DNA from: an uncultured Ignavibacteriales bacterium | GTDB taxonomy: Bacteria; Bacteroidota; Ignavibacteria; Ignavibacteriales; Ignavibacteriaceae | Assembly (NCBI GenBank): GCA_913053915.1 | Contig: CAJXGP010000073.1 | Coordinates: 1-7,937 of the forward strand | DNA length: 7,937 bases | Direction of reading: 5' to 3' | In this document: in pieces, positions 1 to 7,824 of the stretch | Position numbering within the stretch: the stretch's first letter is position 1 | How the letters are laid out: every line of letters begins with the position of its first letter | Position numbers and translations under genes: made by a program | The notes under the pieces: generated by a model | What the model was told of the DNA's origin: nothing | Seen by the model: the letters and a program-made list of their open reading frames with translations, nothing else | Databases searched by the model: none

Positions 1-1
1 T

Positions 2-151
2 GCTAATCCTTATATAGCTGCAGAACGCGGATACATAGATGATGTGATTCAACCGAAAGAAACAAAGATTAAATTAATAAAGGCGTTTTTACTTCTGAAA
101 ACTAAAGTGGACAAAAACCCTAAGAAAAAGCATGGTAATATTCCGCTTTGA
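2..151 (+). CDS. Acyl-CoA carboxylase beta chain (propionyl-CoA carboxylase type), C-terminal fragment
   Basis: Only the last 49 codons and the TGA stop (149-151) are in the window; the gene starts before base 1. The translation begins [16 protein letters not shown] and ends KKKHGNIPL. Both stretches are characteristic of the carboxyltransferase (beta) subunit of biotin-dependent acyl-CoA carboxylases, most often propionyl- or methylmalonyl-type: the [14 protein letters not shown] segment belongs to the end of the C-terminal crotonase-like half, and a KKHGNIPL tail is a common terminus. The family transfers CO2 from carboxybiotin to an acyl-CoA in the cytoplasm. Substrate (propionyl versus acetyl or other acyl-CoA) cannot be decided from this fragment. 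No terminator-like hairpin is obvious just after the stop. The next gene starts 123 nt later and is functionally unrelated. Family assignment is confident; the exact substrate is inference. Confidence 0.85.
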   Translation, partial: ANPYIAAERGYIDDVIQPKETKIKLIKAFLLLKTKVDKNPKKKHGNIPL

Positions 152-216
152 TAAAATTTTTAATATGTGTAAATATCTATATGACAATTGGTTAACAAAT
201 TCAGCTAATTATTTAC

Positions 217-247
217 TTGATAAATCTAAAATAACAGATTATATTTG
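217..247 (+). promoter_or_regulatory. Candidate promoter for the transglycosylase gene
   Basis: TTGATA (217-222) and TATATT (240-245) are separated by 17 nt, each one mismatch from the sigma-70 consensus. The same site also reads as TTG (217-219), 20 nt, TATATTTG (240-247), which matches the TAnnTTTG -7 element and roughly the -33 element of the Bacteroidota primary sigma factor. Transcription would start near 252-256, about 20 nt before the ATG at 275. In AT-rich DNA such matches arise by chance, so this is a candidate only. Confidence 0.4.
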
Positions 248-274
248 AAATAAAGATAAAAAAATGGAGAATTA

Positions 275-2938
275 ATGAGGAAAAGGATTTTACCAATAGT
301 TGTTATTTCTTTGTTTGCTTTAATATTTTATTCATGTGGAGCGAATAAAGAAATAGTAAAAAGTGAAAATTCGTCCGTATCGGCAGACAGTATTCAAAAG
401 GTCGGTATTGTATCTGAAATGTTGGAACAAGCTCGTCAATATTATGTAACAGCTCTTTCAAAACAGGAAGCAAATAGCCCCACTGAAGCAGTTTCAAATT
501 ATGAAGCATCTTTGAAAATTATAAATAATTTAAGTTATTTCCCCGGAATAGAAAATAATGAAGCTTATACAGAGCTGGAAAATTCTATAATTGATGATTA
601 TAAAAAGTATCTGGATAGTTTACCCGAAATTCCATCGAATGTTTCTTTTGCCGCTTTAGAAGAATGGATGGCAAAATCTCTTCCCGAGATTAAAGTAAAT
701 AACTTGATAAAGAATAAAATAATAAGTAAGCTCTCAGTCAAATCAACTATTCCTCTAGAAGAAAATTCATACGTAAATCAGTGGTTAGCATATTTTACCG
801 GGAATGGAAGAGGTCATATGAGAAAATGGTTGGTGCGTTCCGGTAGATATTTTCCAATGATGAAAAAAATATTTAAAGCAGCCGGTTTACCTCAAGAACT
901 AATATATTTGAGTATGGTGGAAAGCGGCTTGAATCCTACTGCCCGTTCATGGGCTAATGCAGTTGGGTTGTGGCAGTTTGTTAGATCTACAGGAAGACTT
1001 TATGGATTACATTCGAGTTTTTATTATGATGAAAGAAGAAATCCGGAAAAAGCAACCAAGGCTGCTGCCCAACATTTAAAGGATTTATATAACGATTTGG
1101 GCAATTGGTATTTAACATTAGCGGCGTATAATGCTGGAGAAGGAAGAATTTTAAGGGCACTCAGTAGAACCGGTGCAACGGATTTTTGGTCGGCGAGAAG
1201 ATACTTACCGAGAGAGACGAGAAGTTATGTCCCCCAATTTATTGCTATTGCCCTTATATCAATGAACCCTGGGAAGTTCGGATTCAACAATTTGAAGTAT
1301 TATAAGCCCTTCCGCTATGATGTATTCAAAGTGCACGGTGCGATTGATTTGAATTATCTTGCTAAATGCGCAGGAACAAATCTTGAAACGCTTGTGGAAT
1401 TGAATCCGGAATTAACTCAGCGAAGTACTCCCGCTTCCTATCCGGGGGGATATCCTTTGAAAATCCCAAAAGGTTCTTATGAAACCTTTGCATCAAATAT
1501 TGTAAATGTTCCTAAGAGCGCTAGAAGAAATTATTTGGTGCATATTGTCCATAGGGGGGAAAGTTTATATCGTATTGCTCGTCGTTACGGCATCTCCATT
1601 AGAGATTTAGCTAAAGCAAATAATATATCCAACAGATCACGTATATATCCGGGAGTAAGACTTAGAATACCGGTTAGTTATTCATCGAACGATTATTATG
1701 CTTATAATACTAATACCGTTAAAGCTGTTGATAATACACAAAAAAACAATATTGCTCAAAATTCGATATCCGGCTCTACCGGAGGAGGATATGTGTCTCC
1801 TTATTTGGCGTTGAATCCGGATAAACAACCGGACTCAACCAATGAAATTAGTAAAGGCTCTTCACCGGTGACGGCAAAAAACAATACTAATATTTCGAAT
1901 GATAGTAGTACATTACTGGCAGCGGAAAATCCAACTGATGTACAAAATGCATTAATCCCAAAAGGAACCGTACCGGTTCATTACAGAGTTAAACAAAATG
2001 AAAGTTTACTCGGAATAGCTGATCTTTTCAATATCAGAGTTATCGATCTACGCAACTGGAATAATATAGCATATACCGAACCGATAGTTGTTGGACAAGC
2101 TCTTACAATTTATGTCCCGAAGGATAAAAAAAATTATTATGCCGGCTTTGATAATCAAACCTCAAGAGAAAAGAAAATTATCAGTGCGAATCTAAAGAAC
2201 AAATCGAAAGGTCGTTGGATATATCACCGGATTCAGAGAGGAGAAAGCCTCAATTCGATTGCATTGACCTATGGAGCGGATGTCAGTTCATTAAAGGAAT
2301 GGAATAACATTGACGGAAACAGAATTTATGCCGGGAAAAGGATAAGAATACTTACGGATAAATCAGTAAAATTTGCCACATCTACTGAAAATAGCTCAAT
2401 CCATGCGAGAACTTCAATGTTTAAATACATAGTAAAACGTGGAGATACTTTCAGTGAATTGTCAATTAAATTCGGCGTTCCTGCGGTCACTCTCAATCGA
2501 TTAATTGCAGGAAAAACTCTGAAGATTTTTACTAATGATAATCCTGCTTCACTCGGTGATAATACACCGAAAACTTCTGCAAATGTGAATTATTACAGAG
2601 TAAAGCAAGGTGATACAATAGGCGGAATTGCCGGATTGTATAAGGTTCATATTGCCGGCATTAGAAGATGGAATGGGTTGCGAAGCAATAGAATTCGTGC
2701 CGGTGCAATCCTTAAGATTTTTTCGGACGCAAGCGTAAACGACTTACCGGATAAAAATATTATTAGAAAAAATAAACGTGTAACGAGAATAAATTCCGGT
2801 AAGATGCACAAGGTTATCCGTGGAGAATCTTTATGGACAATTTCCAAGGAATATAATACAACAATAAAAAGTCTTAAAGAATTAAACGATTTGAAGAATA
2901 ATAAAATTAAAATAGGTGCTTTGATAAGAGTTGAGTAA
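275..2938 (+). CDS. mltD: MltD-like membrane-bound lytic murein transglycosylase, lipoprotein with six LysM modules
   Basis: Predicted 887-residue envelope enzyme that cleaves peptidoglycan glycan strands with formation of 1,6-anhydro-muropeptides. Residues 1-21 look like a lipoprotein signal: basic start, hydrophobic core, then FYSC with Cys21 as the lipidation site. Residues 45-150 are a helical, charged region of unknown role. The SLT catalytic domain spans about 195-320, with the VESGLNP motif (predicted catalytic Glu216), GLWQF at 231-235 and AAYNAGEGR at 283-291. A degenerate LysM-like segment follows at 357-398. Clear LysM modules lie at about 420-466, 568-615, 650-693, 718-752 (shortened), 773-816 and 843-887, joined by Ser/Asn/Thr-rich linkers. 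E. coli MltD has 452 residues and two LysM modules, so this protein is about twice as long. The ATG has GGAG at 266-269, 5 nt upstream, which supports the start. Flanking genes give no functional link. Family is confident; orthology with MltD specifically is less certain. Confidence 0.9.
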   Translation: MRKRILPIVVISLFALIFYSCGANKEIVKSENSSVSADSIQKVGIVSEMLEQARQYYVTALSKQEANSPTEAVSNYEASLKIINNLSYFPGIENNEAYTELENSIIDDYKKYLDSLPEIPSNVSFAALEEWMAKSLPEIKVNNLIKNKIISKLSVKSTIPLEENSYVNQWLAYFTGNGRGHMRKWLVRSGRYFPMMKKIFKAAGLPQELIYLSMVESGLNPTARSWANAVGLWQFVRSTGRLYGLHSSFYYDERRNPEKATKAAAQHLKDLYNDLGNWYLTLAAYNAGEGRILRALSRTGATDFWSARRYLPRETRSYVPQFIAIALISMNPGKFGFNNLKYYKPFRYDVFKVHGAIDLNYLAKCAGTNLETLVELNPELTQRSTPASYPGGYPLKIPKGSYETFASNIVNVPKSARRNYLVHIVHRGESLYRIARRYGISIRDLAKANNISNRSRIYPGVRLRIPVSYSSNDYYAYNTNTVKAVDNTQKNNIAQNSISGSTGGGYVSPYLALNPDKQPDSTNEISKGSSPVTAKNNTNISNDSSTLLAAENPTDVQNALIPKGTVPVHYRVKQNESLLGIADLFNIRVIDLRNWNNIAYTEPIVVGQALTIYVPKDKKNYYAGFDNQTSREKKIISANLKNKSKGRWIYHRIQRGESLNSIALTYGADVSSLKEWNNIDGNRIYAGKRIRILTDKSVKFATSTENSSIHARTSMFKYIVKRGDTFSELSIKFGVPAVTLNRLIAGKTLKIFTNDNPASLGDNTPKTSANVNYYRVKQGDTIGGIAGLYKVHIAGIRRWNGLRSNRIRAGAILKIFSDASVNDLPDKNIIRKNKRVTRINSGKMHKVIRGESLWTISKEYNTTIKSLKELNDLKNNKIKIGALIRVE

Positions 2939-3019
2939 TAGGTCCAATAATCTACTCTTGATTTTTTAAGCAAATACTTTTTAATTTAACTTAGTTCTTT
3001 TATTTAATAATTTAATAAA

Positions 3020-3100
3020 GCCGTTAGGGGTGTTACGTTTCACGTGACTGAGAGTAAACCCTTTAACCTGATCTGGATAATACCAGCGTAGGGAAACGTA
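3020..3100 (+). promoter_or_regulatory. TPP (THI-box) riboswitch
   Basis: The aptamer core is almost canonical: GGGGTG at 3027-3032, CTGAGA at 3048-3053, ACCC at 3058-3061, CCTGATCTGGATAATACCAG at 3067-3086, then CGTAGGGAA to 3095. Helices can be drawn: P1 CGTT (3022-3025) with AACG (3095-3098); P2 GGGT (3028-3031) with ACCC (3058-3061); a short P3 TTACG (3033-3037) with CGTGA (3043-3047); P4 CCT with AGG; P5 CTGG (3073-3076) with CCAG (3083-3086). The CUGAGA loop is the known pyrimidine-binding part and the P4/P5 side binds the pyrophosphate. It lies 90 nt before the receptor ATG and directly before an intrinsic terminator, so it should shut the downstream thiamine genes off when TPP is bound. 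I see no strong promoter between 2939 and 3019. Confidence 0.97.
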
Positions 3101-3123
3101 CTGATGAGAATAATTAAGATTTC

Positions 3124-3168
3124 AGCCGTTTCTTCGGAGCAACCCTTCGGAATTTAAACGGTTTTTTT
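3124..3168 (+). terminator. Riboswitch-controlled intrinsic terminator (expression platform)
   Basis: CCGTTT (3126-3131) pairs with AAACGG (3156-3161). Inside it a second helix forms, TTCGGAG (3133-3139) with CTTCGGA (3145-3151), including two G-U pairs and a CAACC loop. Seven T residues follow at 3162-3168. The 5' arm CGTTT (3127-3131) can instead pair with AAACG (3094-3098), the 3' strand of riboswitch helix P1. That gives a classic antiterminator that excludes both P1 and the terminator. The predicted logic is TPP bound, P1 formed, terminator formed, operon off. Confidence 0.88.
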
Positions 3169-3187
3169 ATTTTAAAGGAAATAAATC

Positions 3188-5668
3188 ATGAAATACTTAA
3201 TTATTCTTTTTTTATTAATAAGCGCTATTGCAATTGCTCGGCAGAATACAATCAAAGGAAAAGTTACAGATGCAGAAACCCATAATGTTCTTGCTAATGC
3301 TAATATTATTATTGAAGGCAAAAAAATCGGCACGGCAAGCAATAAAAATGGTTATTTCAAATTAACCGCTAATATCAAACAGGGTGATATCCTCGTCGTA
3401 AGTTACGTCGGATACAATAGTGAAAGAATTAAATTAACAAGAGAAAATTTTATTAAAGCAATGAATATAGCTTTAACGCCGGAAATTATACCTTCTCAGA
3501 CTGTGCTTGTAGAGGGAAGTATCGGAAAAGAAGGATTTACCCCGGTTACCTTTTCCCAAATCAGAAGAAAGGAAATCGCACAGAATTATACAGTACAGGA
3601 TATTCCTGAGTATTTAAGTTCATTACCTTCAACTACTTTTTATTCGGAGAATGGTAACGGTATCGGATATAATTATTTAAGTATTAGAGGATTCGATCAA
3701 AGAAGAATTTCCGTATCTATAAATGGTATTCCTCAAAATGATCCCGAGGATCATAATGTTTATTGGATTGACTTTCCCAACCTTCTAGGAAGTACTAAAA
3801 TTATACAAGTTCAAAGAGGTGCCGGTTCAGGTGTTTTTGGATATCCCGCAATTGGTGGTTCGATTAACATAATAACTTCTACATTTTCAAATAAACCGAA
3901 ATTAAATTTCTCCGCTTTTTCCGGCAGTTATAATACTCGGAAATATGATGCGTCGCTTTCCAGTGGTTTAATAGATGAAAAATATTCCGTTTACACGAAT
4001 CTTTCTCAAATTTTAAGCAGTGGTTACAGGAATCTTTCATGGGTAAACCTCAATTCTTATTATCTGTCCGCAGTGCGTTATGACAAAAATTTTACTACCC
4101 AAATTAATTTTTACGGCGGACTAATAGCTGATGGGCTTGCATATACGGGTTTACCGAAGTTTGCAATAAAAAACAAAAAGCTTAGAAGAGATAATTATTC
4201 TTATTGGGAAGCGGATAAAAATCATTTTACTTACGCAATTCCTAGGAGACCTTCGGAAATTGAAAATTATTCTCAGCCACATTATGAATTGTTAAATGAA
4301 TATAGAATCAGTAGAAAGGTTACTTTCAATTCTGCTTTATTTTTAATTATTGGAGACGGCTTTTTTGATTATGATGGTACAGGTCTTGATACAACTGCTT
4401 TACATTTAACTTCGCAATTCGGGTTTTATCCGACGACAAATCCTTCAAATTTATTAATTCGAGCTGAAGTAGATAATACTCAATATGGTTGGATCCCCAA
4501 GTTAAGTTACACTCAGAAAAACGGTGAATTAATTGTTGGAGCCGAATTCAGAAAACATAAATCAATACATTGGGGAAGTGTCGAATATGGCTCAAATTTA
4601 CCGGCCGGAATTAGTAAAGGGTACAGAATATACTATTTTAATGGTGGAAAAGATATGATCAACGGTTTCGTTCATGAAAGTTATAAATTAAATAATAAAT
4701 GGAATTTTTTGGGCGAAGTGCAATTGGCATACCACAAATACAAATTTTATAATGAACGTTTCTATCATCATAATTTTTCAATTAACGGCTTATACATTAA
4801 TCCAAGACTAGGTGTAAATTATAAATTTAATAAAAATCAAAATGTTTATTTTTCTTATGCAAGGGTAACTAGCGAGCCTCGTTTGAGCACATATTATTTG
4901 GGAGAAGAATCTATTTGGGGTGCTGTGCCTCAATTTGAAAAGAATTCCAACGGTACATATAATTACAATAAACCTTATGTAAAGCCGGAAACTATGAATG
5001 ATTTTGAACTCGGTTCATCCTTTATTGGGAAAGTCTATAATATTTCACTAAACTTTTATTATATGTTGTTCAATAACGAAATTGTTAAGAACGGAAAGCT
5101 GGATATTTTTGGTCAGCCTATTACCGGTAATTTTAATGCTACGATGCATAAAGGAATAGAAATTTCGGGAACTTTTAAACCGATAAAGAACTTTGAAATT
5201 ATTGCAAATGCAACTTACAGTAATAATACAATTATAAACGGAACAACTTATTTAGCATATAATAATGGTAAAACGGTAAGTTTAAATTTGGATGGGAATA
5301 AGTTGGGCGGATTTCCGGATTTTTTAGCAAACCTTGTATTTACGTATAAGCATAAGAATTTCTTCCTTCAATTATCCGGTAAGTACGTCGGTTCATTTTA
5401 TTCTGATAATTATGCCGCTCATCTATTGCAATACCTAACTGAATATCCCGGGTTGGTTGATTATTCGGACAATAAAAACGAAGCTTATTTTACTGCTGAT
5501 TTTACAGGTAGTTATGAATTTACGGTTTTCCATTCACTGACGCCGGCACGAATAATTTTCCAAGTCAATAATATATTTAATAATTTATATTCGGCTAATG
5601 CTATAGGCAAAGAGTTTTTCCCGGCGGCTGATAGAAACTTTCTAGTCGGAATACGACTTGGATTATAA
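3188..5668 (+). CDS. TonB-dependent outer-membrane receptor, predicted thiamine uptake
   Basis: Predicted 826-residue outer-membrane active transporter energised by TonB-ExbBD. Residues 1-17 form a Sec signal peptide with likely cleavage after AIA (17/18). Residues about 20-108 are a carboxypeptidase-regulatory-like beta-sandwich domain (IKGKVTDAET, then NGYFKL and VSYVGYNS), typical of Bacteroidota-type receptors. The plug follows at about 115-230, with YLSIRGFDQRR, SINGIPQNDPEDHN and QRGAGSGVFGYPAIGGSINI as plug hallmarks. The remainder is rich in alternating aromatic strands of a 22-strand barrel. The protein ends in GIRLGL, a Leu rather than the usual terminal aromatic residue. AAAGGAA at 3174-3180 is a weak ribosome site for the ATG. 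Substrate is inferred only from context: it is the first gene after the TPP riboswitch and is followed by thiamine pyrophosphokinase, as for the predicted thiamine receptor (OMR1) of Bacteroidota. A precursor such as the pyrimidine moiety is also possible. Confidence 0.93.
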   Translation: MKYLIILFLLISAIAIARQNTIKGKVTDAETHNVLANANIIIEGKKIGTASNKNGYFKLTANIKQGDILVVSYVGYNSERIKLTRENFIKAMNIALTPEIIPSQTVLVEGSIGKEGFTPVTFSQIRRKEIAQNYTVQDIPEYLSSLPSTTFYSENGNGIGYNYLSIRGFDQRRISVSINGIPQNDPEDHNVYWIDFPNLLGSTKIIQVQRGAGSGVFGYPAIGGSINIITSTFSNKPKLNFSAFSGSYNTRKYDASLSSGLIDEKYSVYTNLSQILSSGYRNLSWVNLNSYYLSAVRYDKNFTTQINFYGGLIADGLAYTGLPKFAIKNKKLRRDNYSYWEADKNHFTYAIPRRPSEIENYSQPHYELLNEYRISRKVTFNSALFLIIGDGFFDYDGTGLDTTALHLTSQFGFYPTTNPSNLLIRAEVDNTQYGWIPKLSYTQKNGELIVGAEFRKHKSIHWGSVEYGSNLPAGISKGYRIYYFNGGKDMINGFVHESYKLNNKWNFLGEVQLAYHKYKFYNERFYHHNFSINGLYINPRLGVNYKFNKNQNVYFSYARVTSEPRLSTYYLGEESIWGAVPQFEKNSNGTYNYNKPYVKPETMNDFELGSSFIGKVYNISLNFYYMLFNNEIVKNGKLDIFGQPITGNFNATMHKGIEISGTFKPIKNFEIIANATYSNNTIINGTTYLAYNNGKTVSLNLDGNKLGGFPDFLANLVFTYKHKNFFLQLSGKYVGSFYSDNYAAHLLQYLTEYPGLVDYSDNKNEAYFTADFTGSYEFTVFHSLTPARIIFQVNNIFNNLYSANAIGKEFFPAADRNFLVGIRLGL

Positions 5669-5701
5669 TTTTTCCTTATTTTTGTTCAAATAAGTATTAA
5701 G

Positions 5702-5747
5702 CCCCTGTATTTAATCGAGTATAAATGCAGAGGTTTCTTATTCTTTT
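5702..5747 (+). terminator. Terminator-like hairpin between receptor and kinase genes
   Basis: CCCCTGTATTTA (5702-5713) pairs with TAAATGCAGAGG (5722-5733) over 12 positions with one C-A mismatch and one U-G pair, leaving an 8-nt loop. It is followed by a T-rich run (TTTCTTATTCTTTT, 5734-5747) interrupted by C and A. This could be a leaky intrinsic terminator that lowers kinase and permease expression relative to the receptor, or a 3'-end mRNA stabiliser. The hairpin is seen in the sequence; its effect is inference. Confidence 0.6.
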
Positions 5748-5774
5748 AATTTCTAAAATTTATTGGGTTTAAGA

Positions 5775-6428
5775 TTGGAAAAATGTATTATACTTGCAAA
5801 CGGAAGGGCACCGAAAAAATCCGTTATTAATTATCTCTTAAAAAGAAATTATTCAACTATAATATGTGCCGACGGAGGTGCAAATTCTGCTATGAAGTTG
5901 GGAATTGTACCTGATTATATTATAGGAGACTTGGATTCCGTCCATAAATCAACTTTGGATTATTTTAAGGCTTCTTCTAAAATAATAAGGATTCATAGAC
6001 AAAATGATACCGATGTTGAAAAATGTCTTAAGTATGTCGTTAAAAATGGTGCTGCTGATGCTATTCTACTCGGTGTTACAGGTGACAGATTAGATCATAC
6101 TTTCTGTAATCTAGGAATAGTTTTAAAATTTTTTGATAAGATTCAAATTAAAATTATTGCGGAAAATTCCATATTAGGTGCTTTTAAAGGGAACGTTATT
6201 TTGAAAACCGTATCAGGGGAAACTATTTCACTTTATGGTATTGATTTGAAAACCAAAATTACTTCAAAAGGATTAAAATATCCTTTAAAAAATATTGCTC
6301 TTCCGTTCGGAATAAAAGAAAGTACTAGTAATGTTGCATTATTTGAAGATGTTAAACTGAAAATAACAGGAGGTACGATTTTTATTATTCGTGATTTTAA
6401 TACCGTAAAAAAGTATGGTCTCATTTAG
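5775..6428 (+). CDS. thiN: Thiamine pyrophosphokinase
   Basis: Cytoplasmic enzyme that transfers pyrophosphate from ATP to thiamine, giving TPP. The 217-residue length is normal for bacterial TPK. In numbering from the TTG at 5775, the catalytic domain shows ILANGRAP at 6-13, CADGGAN at 31-37, DYIIGDLDS at 47-55, QNDTDVEKCL at 76-85 and LLGVTGDRLDHTFCN at 98-112, carrying the Asp residues expected to bind Mg-ATP. The C-terminal thiamine-binding beta domain (about 145-210) has TSKGLKYPL and STSN motifs. No ATG, and no GTG, is available in frame. Upstream of the conserved core the frame is open only to a TAA at 5754-5756, with TTG codons at 5763 and 5775. I chose 5775 because it gives MEKCIILANG, a family-like N terminus, and has a weak GGG (5765-5767) upstream; 5763 would add four residues. 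The stop overlaps the following permease start, implying one transcript under the upstream TPP riboswitch. Confidence 0.93.
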   Translation: MEKCIILANGRAPKKSVINYLLKRNYSTIICADGGANSAMKLGIVPDYIIGDLDSVHKSTLDYFKASSKIIRIHRQNDTDVEKCLKYVVKNGAADAILLGVTGDRLDHTFCNLGIVLKFFDKIQIKIIAENSILGAFKGNVILKTVSGETISLYGIDLKTKITSKGLKYPLKNIALPFGIKESTSNVALFEDVKLKITGGTIFIIRDFNTVKKYGLI

Positions 6429-7824
6429 TACACTCGATATAATAGTAATAGTATTTTTCTTTTCAAGTGTATTGGCAATCGGATTCTTTTTTGGAAGGAA
6501 AACGGGAAATGATGCCGATGATTATTTACTTTCCGGTAGAAAAGTAGGTTTATTCCTTTTTATTTTAACAAACGTTTCAACCTGGTACGGAGGAATACTT
6601 GGAGTAGGAGAATTTGCTTATCGTTACGGTATTGAAAGTTGGTTTACTCAAGGATTTCCCTATTATGTATTCGCATTTTTATTTGCTCTGTTTTTTGCCA
6701 GGAAAATCCGTTCCGCTTCATTATTTACAATTCCGGATAAACTTTCTCAAGAATACGGGCGAAAAGTTGGATTGTTTGCGGCAATTTTAGTTTTCATTTT
6801 AGTATCACCTGCACCGTATTTACTGATGACGGCAACTCTCATCAAATTAATGTTCGGAACAGGATTTATTTTAAGTTTGATACTTGCTTTTTTATTATCC
6901 GTAGCGTACTTGCTTAAAGGGGGTTTCCGTTCAAATATTTATGCAGATGCATTACAATTTTTTGTTATGTTTGCAGGCTTTATAATAATTCTGTTTATCT
7001 CATATCAAGACTACGGTGGAATTAATTTTCTAAAGGCACATTTACCGGTTACCAATCTTGAACTTTCCGGTGGAGCATCACCTACTTATTTGATTGTATG
7101 GTTTCTAATTGCTTTATGGACATTTGCAGACCCCGGTTTTCATCAGAGATGCTATGCCGCCAAATCCGGCGATGTGGCAGTAAAAGGAATTTTGATATCA
7201 ATCATCTTCTGGGCGCTTTTTGATTTTTTAACCACTTCCACCGGGCTTTACTCCAGAGCTGTAATACCAAATTTGAAACAACCTGTTAATTCTTATCCTC
7301 TATTAGCGGAATTGATTCTTGGACCCGGGCTAAAAGGTATCTTTTATGCCGCTTTATTCGCAACCATTATGTCAACATTAAATAGCTTTTTATTTTTAAG
7401 CGCAACTACAATCAGCCGTGATTTTATTTTCCAATTAAGTAGGTTTAAAAGAGAAAGCAAATTGAAAATTTATACTATATATGGACTGATTATTTCGGGA
7501 ATTATATCTATTATATTCGCTTATACTACTCCTTCGGTAATAGAAATTTGGTATACAATCGGATCATTTTGTATCCCCGGTATGATAATTCCTGTAATCA
7601 GTTCTTATTATACCAAGTTAAAAATTAATAATCGAATTTTATTCATTGAGATGCTCGGAGCGGTGGGAAGCAGTGTTTCATGGTATTACATCAGACCATT
7701 ATTTATAAATTCTAAAATTATTACTGAAATTGAACCTATGTTGGTTGGGTTATCGATCGCCATCTTAATACATTCTTACGGTATCCTATTAAAGAAGTTC
7801 TCTTTTTCAAAATGGAAAGTATAG
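6415..7824 (+). CDS. Sodium:solute symporter (SSS) family permease, predicted thiamine transporter
   Basis: Predicted 469-residue inner-membrane cation-coupled symporter with about 13 hydrophobic segments (near residues 7-27, 45-65, 80-96, 118-144, 150-168, 177-197, 224-240, 257-278, 306-331, 353-372, 379-398, 408-428 and 441-460). Family marks are the DDYLLSGRKVG segment (35-45) ahead of the second helix, TNVSTWYGG (52-60), a cytoplasmic-loop-like LKGGFRSNIYADALQ (167-181), DPGFHQRCYAAKS (239-251), and ATIMSTLNSFLFLSATTISRD (316-336). The last corresponds to the helix carrying the sodium-site Ser/Thr residues in this family. The ATG at 6415 lies 14 nt inside the thiamine pyrophosphokinase gene with no clear Shine-Dalgarno, so translation is probably coupled. 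Substrate cannot be read from the sequence: SSS proteins carry sugars, proline, pantothenate and others. Placement in a TPP-riboswitch operon with a receptor and TPK argues for thiamine or a precursor. Few in-frame alternatives exist near the start. Confidence 0.9.
   Translation: MVSFSTLDIIVIVFFFSSVLAIGFFFGRKTGNDADDYLLSGRKVGLFLFILTNVSTWYGGILGVGEFAYRYGIESWFTQGFPYYVFAFLFALFFARKIRSASLFTIPDKLSQEYGRKVGLFAAILVFILVSPAPYLLMTATLIKLMFGTGFILSLILAFLLSVAYLLKGGFRSNIYADALQFFVMFAGFIIILFISYQDYGGINFLKAHLPVTNLELSGGASPTYLIVWFLIALWTFADPGFHQRCYAAKSGDVAVKGILISIIFWALFDFLTTSTGLYSRAVIPNLKQPVNSYPLLAELILGPGLKGIFYAALFATIMSTLNSFLFLSATTISRDFIFQLSRFKRESKLKIYTIYGLIISGIISIIFAYTTPSVIEIWYTIGSFCIPGMIIPVISSYYTKLKINNRILFIEMLGAVGSSVSWYYIRPLFINSKIITEIEPMLVGLSIAILIHSYGILLKKFSFSKWKV

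Noticed and set aside
2647..2973. Minus-strand open frame of 108 codons covering the end of the transglycosylase gene, and similar minus-strand frames at 303-509 and 6233-6424.
   Set aside because: They lie opposite strongly supported coding sequence, show no recognisable domains and have composition typical of antisense shadows.
2958..2986. TTGATT (2958-2963), 17 nt, TTAATT (2981-2986) as the promoter of the thiamine operon.
   Set aside because: The -10 match is poor and the whole stretch is A/T-rich; a promoter must exist upstream of the riboswitch or transcription reads in from the transglycosylase gene, but I cannot pick one.
5669..5774. A second TPP riboswitch or a separate promoter before the kinase gene.
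   Set aside because: No CTGAGA or CCTGATCTGG-like core is present and no convincing -35/-10 or TAnnTTTG pair was found; only the hairpin is supported.
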